A program made the position numbers and the translations under genes. DNA of 64,000 nucleotides from assembly GCA_963971225.1 (NCBI GenBank), contig OZ020267.1:87657648-87721647 (forward strand), read 5' to 3'. This stretch comes from Melieria omissa. Its lineage: Eukaryota > Arthropoda > Insecta > Diptera > Ulidiidae. The notes below the pieces were generated by a model that did no database searches, was not told the DNA's origin, and saw only the letters and a list, made by a program, of their open reading frames with translations. Shown piece after piece: positions 21,332 to 32,440 of the stretch; position 1 is the first letter of the stretch; each line of letters starts with the position of its first letter.

Positions 21332-21603
21332 CGCAATGAACAAAAATATAAAAATAATGGCTTGGAATGCAAATGGTGTCTTGAAGCATAAAAAAGAGCT
21401 CGAACTATTGCTGAGTAAGGAGAAAATCGATATTTGTCTAATATCTGAAACTCACTTAACCACCCAAATGTTTACCTGGATATAACATGTATTGCTCAAA
21501 TCATCCACTAAATAATGCAAGAGGAGGCAGTGCTGTTTTAATAAAAAAAGATAGACCATTTCGAAGAATAAATAGTGAGCACACCAGTGTTTCAGGCCAC
21601 AAC

Positions 21604-22398
21604 TTACTTAGCTTCGTCGTCCATGCGGCAGACATGACCGAGCCAGCGTAGCCGCTGGATGTTAATTCGCTGCGCTACGTCCATGTCCTTATACAGCTCA
21701 TACAGCTCGTTATTGGTTCGTATGCGGTAGTCGTAACCAACCCGAACAGGGCCGAAGATTTTGCGAAGCACCTTCCTCTCGAACACTCCAAGGGCCGCTA
21801 TGTCGTTTCGTGCCATTGTCCATGCTTCAGCGCAATAGAGGAGCACGGGCAAGATAAGCGTCCTATAGAGTGAAAGTTTTGTCGGTCGAGAGAGGTCTCT
21901 ACTTCTCAATTGCCTACCGAGACCGTAGTAGCACCTGTTGGCAAGAGTTATCCTTCGCTTTATCTCCAGACTGACATCATTGCTGCTGTTGATGGCGGTG
22001 CCAAGGTAGACGAATTCCTTGACAACTTCAAAAGCATACCTGTCGGCCTCGACGTGAGACCCTAGCCGCTGCGAGTCCCTGCGTGTCGACAGCATATACT
22101 TCGTCTTGCCCTCATTTACCACCAGACCCATTTTGGCAGATTCTCTTTCGATAGCCGCAAAGGCAGCGGTGACATCTCGCTTGTTACGTCCGATGACATC
22201 AATATCATCAGCGTAAGCAAGGAGCTGGACACTTTTGTTGAAAATTGTGCCATTACGATGTACACCGGCCTTGCGCAGAACACTCTCCATGGTGAAGTTC
22301 AAGAGGTCGCAGGACAAAGGATCGCCCTGTCTGAAACCTCGAACGGTATCAAAGGGGTCGGAGAGGTCACTTCCAACCTTGACGGAGCTGCGCCACAA
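21604..22398 (-). mobile_element. Antisense fragment of another LINE's reverse transcriptase
   Basis: The 795-bp insert is bracketed by CAGGCCACAAC at 21593-21603 and 22399-22409, an 11-bp target duplication. It is one open frame on minus encoding the C-terminal half of an RT: GFRQGDPLSCDLLNF, LLAYADDIDVIGR with the catalytic ADD, VYLGTAINSS and LPVLLYCAEAW. Both the start and the natural end of the protein are missing. The style suggests an RTE-like clade, without certainty. The element-side 3' edge reads GCTAAGTAA, with no long A tail. Confidence 0.8.
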
Positions 22399-24373
22399 CA
22401 GGCCACAACAGTTGCCACTAAATTTTGCAAAACTGATCTCTTGGTGACGGCATTATATAGCCCGCCAAAACATAACATAAAGTCAACAGACTACAAGCAG
22501 CTTTTCGAAAAATACAAAGGAAGATTCATCATTGGTGGAGACTTTAATGCAATTCATGTAAACTGGGGATCTCGCCTGACAACAACTAAAGGTCGCAAGT
22601 TATGGAAAGCGTCCCAACGGGCTGGCTGCCAAATTATTTCAACCGGCAATCCAACCTATTGGCCATCAGACCCAAATAAAACTCCAGACTTGATCGATTT
22701 CATTGTCGTCAAACAAATACCTAACAGTTTGATATCTGTTGAAGACGGGTTAGATCTAAATTCAGATCATTCGCCAATATTTATGACCATTTATAGTGAA
22801 TTAAAAGCCAGCGAACAAAATCTTACTCTCACAAACAAATTTACTGACTGGGAGTTCTTCCAATACAAACTTGACACATACATAGATATCACTAGCCCAA
22901 TCAGAAACACTGACGACATTGAAGACGAAACAATTAAGTTGACAACACAAATTCAAAGAGCTACTTGGCTAAGTACACCCGAAATCAGTCCAAAAATTGC
23001 CCAATAAAAATACCCGCGTGAACTACTAGAGCTTATAAAGGAAAAAAGTAAATTACGAAGAAAATGGCAGTTGATTAGGTCACCTTCACTCAAAACGGAA
23101 TTAAATACTCACTAAACTTTTAAAGCACAAGATACAAAAATACAAAACTAAAACTCTAAACATAAAATTACAAAACTTATCGGCTGAAAAAATATCAAAT
23201 TATTCCCTTTGGAAGACTATGGCGTGCTTGAAGAGACCAACTTCTCATAATCCCCCAATTAAACAATTAAATAGCTCCCAAACCTGGGCAAAAAGCGATT
23301 CGGAAAAAGCTGATGTGTTTGCGCAACACCTTAAAAGAATTTGTCAACCCTATGGAAGAGCAAACAGTTTCACTCCACCTTCCACTGCCCAAGAATCCAC
23401 TAAAATCGCACCTTTTACTCCTGACGAGGTCGTCCATCAAATCACTAAACTAAAACTAAAGAAAAGTCCGGGTTTTGACCTAATCACTGCAGACGTACTA
23501 AAAAATTTATCGACTAAAGCCGCAATAAAACTGACATCGTTAATGAATGCTTGTATAGACCTAAAATATATACCACTACACTGGAAGGTGTCTGAAATAA
23601 TAATGATTGCATTCTTACCGCCCAATTGCATTATTGCCAGTAATGGGCAAACTATTCGAAAAATTATTTGCCAAGCGCTTGAAAGAAATAATTGCTCATA
23701 AACAACTAATACCTTCTCATCAATTTGGTTTTCGGGAAAAACATTCTACGATTGACCAAATACACCGAATAGTGCACATTATAGAAGAAGCACTCGAAAA
23801 CAACAAAGTCTGTTCAACAGTATTTCTTGACGTTGCCCAGGCTTTTGACAAAGTGTGGCACGAAGGTCTTATCTGCAAACTCAAAACGATACTTCCCTTT
23901 CAGTACACTGACCTATTAGAATCATATATAACAGATAGATATTTCAGAGTTAAGCAAAAACAAGTCTACTCAAGCATTACAAAAATAGAAGCGGGTGTCC
24001 CTCAAGGCAGTATACTTGGACCAATACTGTATCTACTCTACACGTCTGATTTACCAACCCCCAAAACATGTAAAGTAGCCGACGACACATGCATCTTAGC
24101 CGTTGGCCCAAACAATAAAGAATCTACCTTAAAATTGCAAGCTTCAATAGATGAAGTCGTTGCCTGGACTGAAAAGAGGAACATCAAATTAAACGAGACC
24201 AAATCTGTGCATGTTGACTTTACAAACTTTTGGAAATTGGACTACAATCCAGTGAAAATATCTGCAGCTGGCGTCCCCTATAGTAACACTGCCAGATATT
24301 TGGGTATGACTTTAGGCTCAAAGCTCAAATGGAAGGAACATGTCAAAATTAAAGCAACTGAACTTAACCTTAA

Positions 24374-25029
24374 GGCAGGTTCTCACCTTGTGGGGGAAAA
24401 AAACAACGGTTTTTTTTTTGCCGTATCGTGTAAATATATGTTTCAAAAATGTGCTCCAGAAATTTCAGATCAAAATCTGAAAAATTACAAAAGTTAAAGG
24501 CCGTTACATAGAGCAGTGTCTACCACCGGCCAAGCGCGCTTTAAATTTTAAACGCGTTTTTCTGAGAACCACATTTTCGGACCTAACGGAAGTGATTGAA
24601 GGCGCTGGAATGAACCAATCGTCACCAAATTTTTTTTTTAAATGTTCCTTAGGGTTTTTTCTAACAAACGAACCACGATCAGCCCAAAAATATTGAAAAT
24701 TGTTTATTTAAAAAAATAATAAGTGAACAAAAAAATGCGAAAATCGGAATTTTTTTTTCAAAAGCTCATAACTTTTGTAATTTTGATTTTTTTTCATGAT
24801 CTTGGTTCATTCAATAGATAATACGGTACACATTAAGAATGTGTTCGATTTTTGTGTTTCAGATCACGGGTTTTGACGGAATCACTTCCGGTAGCGGTAA
24901 CGACATGCCGCCCTTTTTTGATTCATTCAATTCAAGAAAAAATTTTCAGCGTTGTATCTTTAACGGTTTTCTCAAAAAAAATTCCTAAAAAAAGTGCACT
25001 TTTTCGGATCCACAAGGTGAGAACCTGCC
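24374..25029. mobile_element. TTAA-target MITE (piggyBac-like), 656 bp
   Basis: It is flanked by TTAA at 24370-24373 and 25030-25033. The terminal inverted repeats start GGCAGGTTCTCACCTTGTGG. Removal with one TTAA rejoins the LINE frame. No transposase is present. TTAA specificity is the piggyBac hallmark. Confidence 0.85.
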
Positions 25030-25533
25030 TTAAGTTACAAAAACTCCAATGGCTAATTGGCAGAAATTCCAGGCTGTCGATACAAAAACTTTTGATTTAT
25101 AATCAAGTGTTAAAGCCAGAGTGGACGTACGGCATTCAACTGTGGGGATGCACTGTTAAGTCCAACATTGAAAGTATAAAACGTTTTCAAAACAAGGTGC
25201 TAAGAGGTATGGTGAACGCACCATGGTATGTACGGAACGATGACTTGCACAGCGACCTGATGGTGAAAAAGGTAGCTGACACAATCTTTCTCTTTGCCAC
25301 TAAACATGACAAAAGAATACAACTCCATACAAATGCAGAAGCATCGGTTCTCAACGATGAAGCCACCAATACAAGAAGATTAAAAAGATCCAAGCCACGA
25401 GATCTCGTGCAGAGACAAATAAGACATTACACTCGCTCATTTTGCCAAAAACAGCTGAAATTTCCTATACGTGTGATTATCTAGATAACCAAGACAAAAA
25501 CTCCGTGAGAGCAAAGAAATCAGCTGTTTGCAA

Positions 25534-25875
25534 TTTGGTTAATAATTAATTAATATTTGATTGGCACGACAGCCCGCTTGCGCGAGACTAAGGCCTAGCT
25601 TCCCGCAACCACCCGTGTTGTGCGTGTGAATTTTGTACGCGGGTGGAAGGGACCTACAGTTTTATGCCGGTTCCGAACGGCAGGTTGGGAGCTTTTTCAT
25701 AGGCAATTTTTACTCTCAGAGGTTTGCCATTTCCAGCTGAGAGGACAGCCACCTAAAGAGAAAACGAGTTTCCCGTTATTTTTTTTAGGTGTTACTACAT
25801 GCAGAATTCGAACTTGCGTCGCTCTGCATGCGACTCGCTGGACCGCGCACTAACCAACTGAGCCACGGCGGCTCC
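25534..25875 (-). mobile_element. tRNA-derived SINE
   Basis: On minus the head reads GGCTCAGTTGGTTAGTGCG (A box) and GTTCGAATTC (B box) of a tRNA promoter. It is followed by the family body (GCCGTTCGG..CATAAAACTGTAGGTCCCTTCC) and a tail region GGGCTGTCGTGCC ending in AATTA-type repeats. RNA polymerase III transcription is expected. The same family recurs at 33060, 49085, 55140-56700 (tail) and, as a relative, 61014. Confidence 0.82.
25797..25873 (-). promoter_or_regulatory. SINE internal pol III promoter (A and B boxes)
   Basis: The tRNA-like head holds TGGCTCAGTTGG and GTTCGAATTC at tRNA spacing. It is not an independent tRNA gene, because it is joined to the SINE body. Confidence 0.65.
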
Positions 25876-26206
25876 TTGCCGGGAAAAAATTGAAAGCATT
25901 AGGGTTTATATGAAAAGGATTGCCGGAATAAATGTTTTTCACTCTGAACATCTCAGATAGTGCATAAATGTGGTTTGCGTGCCCTACAATATCTTGGAAT
26001 GCGTCGACTGTCTATTATTTTACGTAAAACTTTCGCCTTCTGCCATACAAATTTCCTTTTTATTTTGCATTCACTTCATGGTGAATTGGTGCTCAGCTGG
26101 TTTTTCTATTTATCTATTGTCCGGAGCAGCTCGCGGACTTATTTTGCTGCCAGAAAATGATAATTAGTTTTCCAATCAAAAAGCAATCGGAAGTATCTTA
26201 CTGTAT

Positions 26207-26567
26207 TGTTATGAAAATTACTTCACAGGTTCGTTTGGATTGGTTTTGAAAATAAAACAACTTCAATTACTCAGCAAAAATCAACAATCACTTTATTTAC
26301 AGATTTACACTTCGCTTGTATCTACACTTGTTACCACTTTGCTGCGCACTGCTGCTTTTATACCAGTTTTCTTATCGCGCCGAAGTTTCTTGCAACTTCT
26401 AATTGGAACGCGATCGACCATTCTCGCACAGCCCATTTCTTCGAGAACCATCCTTGAAATATCGGACTATACCAAGCGAATTTATAACAGTTTTGCTGTA
26501 CTTCAAAGTACATGCCTAAAAGTATGCTTGCAAAGGCGTTCACAGCAAAGAGTGCCTTTTCGTTTCA
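26207..26567 (-). repeat. 3' LTR of gypsy copy 1, divergent type
   Basis: 361 bp. It begins TGTTATGAAAATTACTTC and ends TTTCGTTTCA next to the purine tract. It resembles the 5' LTR only in patches (for example TTTGAAAATAAAACAACTTCAA), with a different middle and end. Confidence 0.75.
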
Positions 26568-27540
26568 CTGCCCATCACTTAGACTTGTTCGTCCCAAACA
26601 AGTACCGAGGCTCCGCCGGAGTAAGACGCCAGGCGCTCCAAATGGACTACTTTCAACCTGGCGTTTCTGTTGCCGCAGCGTTGAACCCTGTACACCACGT
26701 CATTAATCCTGGTCACGAGATTGTACGGTCCTTCCCATGACGTTTGAAGCTTTGGAGATAAACCTTTCCTCCGCTGCGGGTTGTAAAGCATTACTAGATC
26801 GCCTTCTTGGAACCCCGCTGTGTTACCTCGTAGATCATATCTGGCTTTCATCTTATCGCTTACCAGTTGGATATGGTCCCTTATAAACTGGTGGATTTCT
26901 TCCAGCTCCGATCGCTTATTAACTGCGTAATCCGTCTTAGCGCCTTCCCTCGTGCTGACCACTCCGAACTTCAAGTCAGCAGGCAACCTCAGCTCCGTGC
27001 CGAACACTGCTCGTGCTGGAGTGAGTGATGTCGTATCGTGCGGGGCTGACCTATACGCCATCAAGAACAGCGGAATATGCGTGTCCCAATCCTTTTGATT
27101 CCTACTACTACTACTACTTTCCGCAGATATTCCTCCAGTGTTCGATTGAATCGTTCCACCATGCCGTCGGACTGGGGATGCAAAGAACAGGTGCGAGTTT
27201 TCCTTATTCCTAGTAGCTTACACACTTCCTTAAATACCAGAGACTCAAATTCCTGCCTTGAACTGAGTACAACTCCATTGGAACTCCAAATCTGGCCACC
27301 CAGTTGTTTACCAGCATTTCCGTGACCGTGGCGGCCTCCGGGTTAGAAATAGGATACACTTCGGGCCATTTGCTGAAATAGTCCATTACCACCAGCACAT
27401 ATTTGTTGCCTTGAGTGCTAAGTGGGAATGGCCCGGCGACGTCCATGGCAATTCGCTCAAAGGGCGCCCCACGTTGTACTGCTGCATGCGGCCCCGATAT
27501 CTTGTTGTCGGCCCTTTCGCAGCCGAACATCGATCACAGC
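26568..27540 (-). pseudogene. Gypsy copy 1 integrase, mutated
   Basis: The core reads IAMDVAGPF, then the second catalytic position appears as YSVQGRN where the related copy at 61570 has HSDQGRN, so the active-site Asp is Val here (codon 27261-27263). The C-terminal part has GDLVMLYNPQRRKGLSPKL and SWEGPYNLV, a GPY/F-type module. The frame is broken between about 27210 and 27065, where the third catalytic residue should lie, and at 27520. The enzyme is certainly inactive. Confidence 0.85.
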
Positions 27541-30042
27541 TCTTAATCCAATCGGCGACAGACTCCTGGCATCCTACCCAGTAGAATCGCCTTTTTATTT
27601 TGGCTACAGTTTTTGTGATGCCTAGGTGCCCTCCGCTAGAGTCGTTATGGTATGCGTCGATCACCTGGTTGATCCTGCATTTCGGGACTACAATTAGGGA
27701 ATTGCTGGTCCGGCCATCCTCACCCTCCCACTCGCGGTATAGGCAACCATCAGACAGCCGCAGACTTTGCCACTGCGCCCAGTAAGACTTCGCGATCGGG
27801 CTCTCACCGGCCATCTCTTGCCAGTCTGGACGTGCACCTTGCTCCTTGCCTTCAATGATTTTTTTACTATCCGTATCCTCGCGCTGGTCCTTTTGTATCC
27901 TCTCCGCAGACCACTCTTCCTCTGGCATAACGTTAATCAATCGTACGTCCACTATCTGCTCTTTGCTTTCGGCTTGCGAACAATGCCTGCATTCGGTTTT
28001 GCACGGACGGCGTGACAAGGCATCGGCATTTCCATGGCTGCTACCCTTGCGATGCTCTACCGTGTAGTCGTAGCTCTGCAGTCGTTCGATCCACCGCGCC
28101 AACTGGCCTTCCGGATCTTTACAGTTCAGCAGCCATTTCAATGCCGCATGATCTGTGCGCAGGCGAAACTTTTGCCCATACGTGTGTTTCAAGTGTTTCA
28201 CACATTCCAATACTGCGAGCAACTCCCTTCGGGTCACACAGTAGTTGCGTTCAGGATTTGACAAAATTTTGCTGTAGTACGCTATCACTTGTTCTTGGAC
28301 GTCTATTATCTGTGACAGCACACCGCCAATACTATGCCCACTGGCATCTGTATCCAGCACAAACATCTCTCCAGGCACGGGGAAGGCCAGAATTGGAGCA
28401 GTGCACCCCAGGCGAAGGCTTGATTCTTTTTCGTCAGTTTGTGCAAGCTGCCAGCTATGTTTGCAAATCCTGGAACGAATCTTTGGTAGTATGTGCACAG
28501 GCCCAGGAAACTGCGGAGTTCGTGTAGATTGCGTGGTCGGGGCCACTCCTTCACCGCCGTGATCTTGCCTTTGTCCGTATGTACTCCGCGAGCGGAAACC
28601 GTATGACCCAGATACTTGACCTCCTTTTGGAACAGCGAGCACTTCTTTGGGTTGAGTTTAAGCCCAGCTTTTTGTATCCGCTCGAATACCTCCTTTAGCT
28701 TTCCCAGGTGGTCGTCGAAGTATTTACCCATCACGATTATGTCGTCGAGGTACACCAGACACGTCCGCCAATGCAGCCCTTTTAGCACGCGTTCCATTAG
28801 CCGCTCGAATGTTGCTGGTGCGTTGCAGAGTCCAAACGGCATGACGGTGAACTGCCACAAACCATCGCCAACACTGAAAGCCGTTTTCTCCTTGTCCTTG
28901 TCTGCAAGCTCTACCTGCCAATAGCCGCTGCGTAAGTCGAGCGTGGAGAACCACTGCGTGCCTGACAGTGTGTCCAGGGTGTCATCGATCCGAGGTAGTG
29001 GATAACTGTCCTTCTTGGTCACATCATTGAGCTTCCGATAGTCCACCCAAAACCGGGTACTGCCATCTTTTTTCTTGACTAGCACGACCGGCGAGCACCA
29101 GGGGCCCGAAGAAGGTTCTATGACATTTTCTTTATGCATGTTTTTAATCAAATTTGTTACCTCCTCCCTCTTGGCCAGAGGAACTCGTCTTGGCGGTTGG
29201 CGAATCGGTTTTGCACTTCCGGTGTCGATGGTGTGCTTCACTATGGCTGTTCTTCCGCCTGCTTCTGTCGCAAATATTGACCCATAGTGCTGCAGGAGTG
29301 ACCTCGCCTTCTGTTTCTGCTTGGCCGTCAACTCGCTGCTTCACTGGTTCTCCTGCGGTATGGCGTCCATGTTAAAACCGCTCCTCTTATTACCTTCAGG
29401 CGGGCTACCCTCGCAATTGACCGCTGCTACAGCTTCCTTACACTCGCCAATTACCTCATCTTTCCCGACATATCTGGGTGCATTCAGGGGGTTCAGTATT
29501 CTGACTGGTATTCCGCCATTTTTAGGTTCAACTAATGTACGTCCGATGATGATGTTGTCGTGTCCTTGTTTCGGTGCTTCTACAACCCACAGCCGACTCG
29601 TCCCATCGTCCTCGTCCACCTTTGCCCACACAATCGCCTCAGAATTCGCTGGTATCCTCCTGTGTTGACACGATACAACTTTCCTTACCGCCACGCTTCG
29701 CTCATAGCCGGTGTGCAGCGGGAATTCAACGTTGGCATATCTCAGCACATTTTCCTTCAGGTCCAGCGTAAAACCGTGCCTAATCATGAAATCCACGCCG
29801 ATAATCACGTCGTCCATTATATCCGCGACGATGAACTCATGTTCCAGGCTGCTGGTGCCGATAGCAATCGTTTTTGTAACTTTCCCTCTTACCGGCGCGC
29901 GCTCGCCAGTAGCAGTCCGCAGGTGTATGCCATGCAGCGGTTCCCAGTTCTTCAGCAGCTTCCTTTTTATGATCGAATATGACGCTCCAGTATCCAGTGT
30001 CAACATGAACAACTTTCCATCTATCCTTCCTTCAATTGTCAA
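27541..30042 (-). pseudogene. Gypsy copy 1 protease, RT and RNase H
   Basis: Protease near 29990 has LTLDTGASYSII. RT follows with CSPVVLVKKKDGSTRF, FSTLDLRSGYWQVEL, MPFGLCNAPATFERLM and VYLDDIIVMG. RNase H has VLDTDASGHSIGGVLSQ and RTDHAALKWLL, then the integrase zinc finger (HNDSSGGHLGIT ... CDRCS). Lesions: a TGG-to-TGA nonsense at 29341-29343 between protease and RT (the other copy keeps Trp), and a net ~43-bp deletion near 28405-28430 that also shifts frame between RT and RNase H. Confidence 0.88.
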
Positions 30043-30131
30043 GCTGCTGGGCTGTCGTTTCAGCTGTAAGACCAGGACGGTGGGGCGGCAGATTGTGGGG
30101 ATCAGCTCACGCCCCTTTGGGCTGACCCGTT

Positions 30132-31501
30132 TTAGTTTAACGACTCGCCGTCCTCAGCCCTGCGCTTGTTGGCTGGGCCTCCATTGTCAGTATTCCCCGC
30201 GTCAGGCGATTGCGATCGAGAACGGGAACGCCTCTTTCGTTGGCGGCAGTCTCGTGATATGTGGCCCTGCTTGCCACATACCCAGCAAACAACTTTAGAG
30301 GAGACCACCCGTGGCCTGTCCGGTGGCTCAGAACTTATTGCCTGGATCGCAATGTCGTCGTCCGGCTGGATCTGGCGTATCCTCGCAGGTGCATACCGAG
30401 TGCTCCCAATCCATGTCGCCTCGTATGTCATCACGCTGGTCACCGTCTCCCCAAATGTCGGCTTGCCCATCATCAACGCACTGCGACGTGTCTCCGGATC
30501 ATGAAGACCTTCAATAAACGCTTCAATCTTCATCCTTTCGAGATCATCAGCGCCGAAGGACGGGTAGCACAGCTGTACGAGCCGCTCAATGTCTGCTGCA
30601 TATGCCTGCAGCGCCTCGTTGGCCCTTTGCCTGCGATTCTTCAGCTCACAGTAGTACAGCGTTCCGTTGTGCTCGTCGCTGTATTTGGCTGCCAGCGCCC
30701 TTATGACGGTCTCGTACTCACTTCGTAAACATTCTGGAACTGACTTTATTACCTCAGCCGCAGCACCTTTAAGAGCCAGCGCCAATCTCCGACCTTTCCT
30801 TACATCGGTCCACTGATTTTCCAGAGCAGCCAAGTCGAATTGCAGCTTGAATGTATCGAACGGCGTAGTCGCGGCTGTACCTCCCTAAGCCGCTCGTCCA
30901 TTTTCCTGTTCATCGAAACTTCCAGACTATCAACTCGTTTGTTCAGGGAATCATCAAGATCGTCAACACGTTTGTTCAGGGAATCATCTAGGTCGCCAAC
31001 TCGTTTATCCATGTGCTCTACCCGCATCTCCAGGTGCTCGACTTTCCCATTAATCCTGTCTGAGATTTCCTCCACTTTCTGCTCCAAGCGCGCAGAATTT
31101 TCCTGAAGCGTGACTTCCATTCGCTCCGCCACTTGCGCCGATATTTCCTGGGTCGCCGTTTCCATTTTCGCTGCCATCTCCTGATTCGAAGTTTCCAGTT
31201 TCGCTGCCATTTCACGGTTGGAAGTCTCGCACATGCCTTTAAGTGCAACCATTAGCTGGCTCATGTCCATTGGTTGTGGTGGCGCAGCCGCTGCGGTCGT
31301 ACTTTGCATCGACGCCGCACCTGCAGGCGATTCCTCCATTTTGGCCGACGCCTCTTGTTCTTGCGCTCCGAACTCGTGCACAGTCCAATCAACGCCTCGT
31401 TCCTCACATGCTTCTCGCAAGCGCAACTGCAACTCCACCTTTCCGCCAGCAGTCGGCAAATTCCGGGCAGCCAGCTCCTTCAGCAGCTCGAATTTCACCA
31501 T
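30132..31501 (-). pseudogene. gag: Gypsy copy 1 Gag with SAP-like N terminus
   Basis: The N-terminal frame starts at ATG 31501 and opens with VKFELLKELAARNLPTAGGK then VELQLRLREA, a helix-turn-helix pattern typical of SAP DNA-binding modules. A long coiled coil follows (repeats of LNKRVDDLDDS type, residues about 130-215). A frameshift near 30825 leads to the capsid region (LENQWTDVRKGRRLALAL) and one zinc knuckle (CWVCGKQGHISRDC) before an Arg/Ser-rich end. The stop is at 30132. A SAP module in Gag could aid chromatin binding; this is inference. Confidence 0.82.
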
Positions 31502-31556
31502 ATCCGTGCTTTTATAATTTTATTTCTTTAGTTTTTTTTATCTTCAATTTTCCACA

Positions 31557-31574
31557 ATCCCACTTCTGACACCA
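31557..31574 (-). other. Gypsy copy 1 primer-binding site
   Basis: Minus strand reads TGGTGTCAGAAGTGGGAT two bases inside the 5' LTR, matching the complement of an insect leucine-tRNA 3' end. Confidence 0.7.
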
Positions 31575-31576
31575 AA

Positions 31577-31999
31577 TGTTACGAATACTACGTCTAGTGG
31601 GCTGTTACGTATCACTGGATTGTGCAATTTGAAAATGAAACAACTTTAATTATTCCAACGCAACCAATTCGAAACCAACAGTCACTTTATTATTCACAGT
31701 TTTACACTTTACTGTTCGTACACTTAAGTATTTGCTTAATTACTCCGTGTGGCAACTTCACTTGTCAAAACCAGACTGACTCGCTGCGCCGCATCCGGCT
31801 GCCATTTATACCCGTCTGGCCATCGCGCAGATCGTTCTCGCACATTCCCGAGTGGACTAAAGGTTTCCCTAATGATCACGACCATCGTTGCCAGATTGGA
31901 CTAAAAGTTATTATCGCGGCCGTCGTTGCCACCTTGAATTATAGCACGGCGCGAAGCGGCAGGGTTGCTTTGCCAACGACAAACTGTCTTATCGTTACA
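31577..31999 (-). repeat. 5' LTR of gypsy copy 1
   Basis: 423 bp, TGTTACGAATACTACG to CTTATCGTTACA. It is much closer to the solo LTR at 16095 and the LTR at 60039 than to the 3' LTR of its own element. Confidence 0.88.
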
Positions 32000-32003
32000 G
32001 TAT

Positions 32004-32440
32004 GCTTGGAAAAGCATACTTTGCCCTTCTTTATCCGGCTATGGCCTTTATTTTAGAACAATTAAATTAATATAGCCGAATGCTTAGTAATGGAAGAGCG
32101 AAAAAACCTAAATTATGTGGTAAGGAGCTTAAAAATATGATTGCGATGTTGCTGCCGGTTTAATTGTAATCAAGTAGTTAGTGGTTGAAACGAACGCCAT
32201 CGTGTTGCTGCTGTCTTGAATGTGTTCGGGCTGAATTTTGAAAAAGTGTATTAATGAAAAGTAACTTGAACATCAAGAAATCAGATATGTAAGGATCAGG
32301 GGTTGGTTATTTAATCGAAAATATTTTTTCAAATTACGAATTCAATGTATTTGTTAAAAATTATTATTTAGTTTATGAATAGTTGATAAAAATGTATTAA
32401 GAAATCTGTGTCATTGTTTTCCATTATTTCTGTTACCTAG
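32004..32440. other. No gene seen
   Basis: AT-rich flank of the gypsy element. A 9-bp perfect hairpin (AGTATGCTT/AAGCATACT) straddles the LTR end at 31999-32020. Confidence 0.5.

Larger units (their letters stand above)
19933..25426 (+). mobile_element. Jockey-type non-LTR retrotransposon, decayed
   Basis: A 5' UTR leads to a Gag-like ORF1 and an endonuclease/RT ORF2 with the C-terminal block typical of jockey, F and X elements. Both frames contain frameshifts. An antisense RT fragment (21604-22398) and a TTAA MITE (24374-25029) sit inside ORF2. The 3' end runs into an unclassified repeat near 25427 with no visible A tail. Confidence 0.85.
21336..25426 (+). pseudogene. Jockey-type LINE ORF2: endonuclease and RT
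   Basis: ORF2 starts at ATG 21336 with the endonuclease opening IMAWNANGVLKHKKEL and LISETHLT, then shifts frame near 21470. After the nested RT fragment it resumes with GGDFNAIHVNWGS and LNSDHSPIF. RT blocks follow in a shifted frame from about 23600: YRPIALLPVMGKLFEKL, HQFGFREKHSTIDQ, FLDVAQAFDKVWH, GVPQGSILGPILY. The catalytic box reads VADDT, with Val where Phe or Tyr is usual. After the TTAA MITE the end carries WTYGIQLWGC and NAPWYVRNDDLHSDL, a jockey signature. Frameshifts and a 295-bp-scale degraded middle (about 22990-23200) make it inactive. Confidence 0.85.
25427..25985 (+). repeat. Unclassified repeat split by a SINE; second copy inverted at 54928-55135
   Basis: Segments ACATTACACTCGCTCATTTTG ... 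CAATTTGGTT (25427-25533) and GGGAAAAAATTGAA ... TGTGGTTTGCG (25876-25985) match the reverse strand of 54928-55135 continuously, apart from the SINE between them. The shared unit is about 205 bp. No terminal repeats were identified. Confidence 0.7.
26207..31999 (-). mobile_element. Ty3/gypsy LTR retrotransposon, copy 1 (no env)
   Basis: The 3' LTR (26207-26567), pol, gag and 5' LTR (31577-31999) are all on minus, flanked by GTAT at 26203-26206 and 32000-32003. A leucine-tRNA-like primer site adjoins the 5' LTR. There is no env. Gag and pol carry frameshifts, a nonsense codon and deletions. The two LTRs are unlike over much of their length even though the target duplications match. Confidence 0.9.

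Noticed and set aside
25797..25873. Candidate tRNA gene on minus
   Set aside because: Same reasoning: SINE head followed by the family body.
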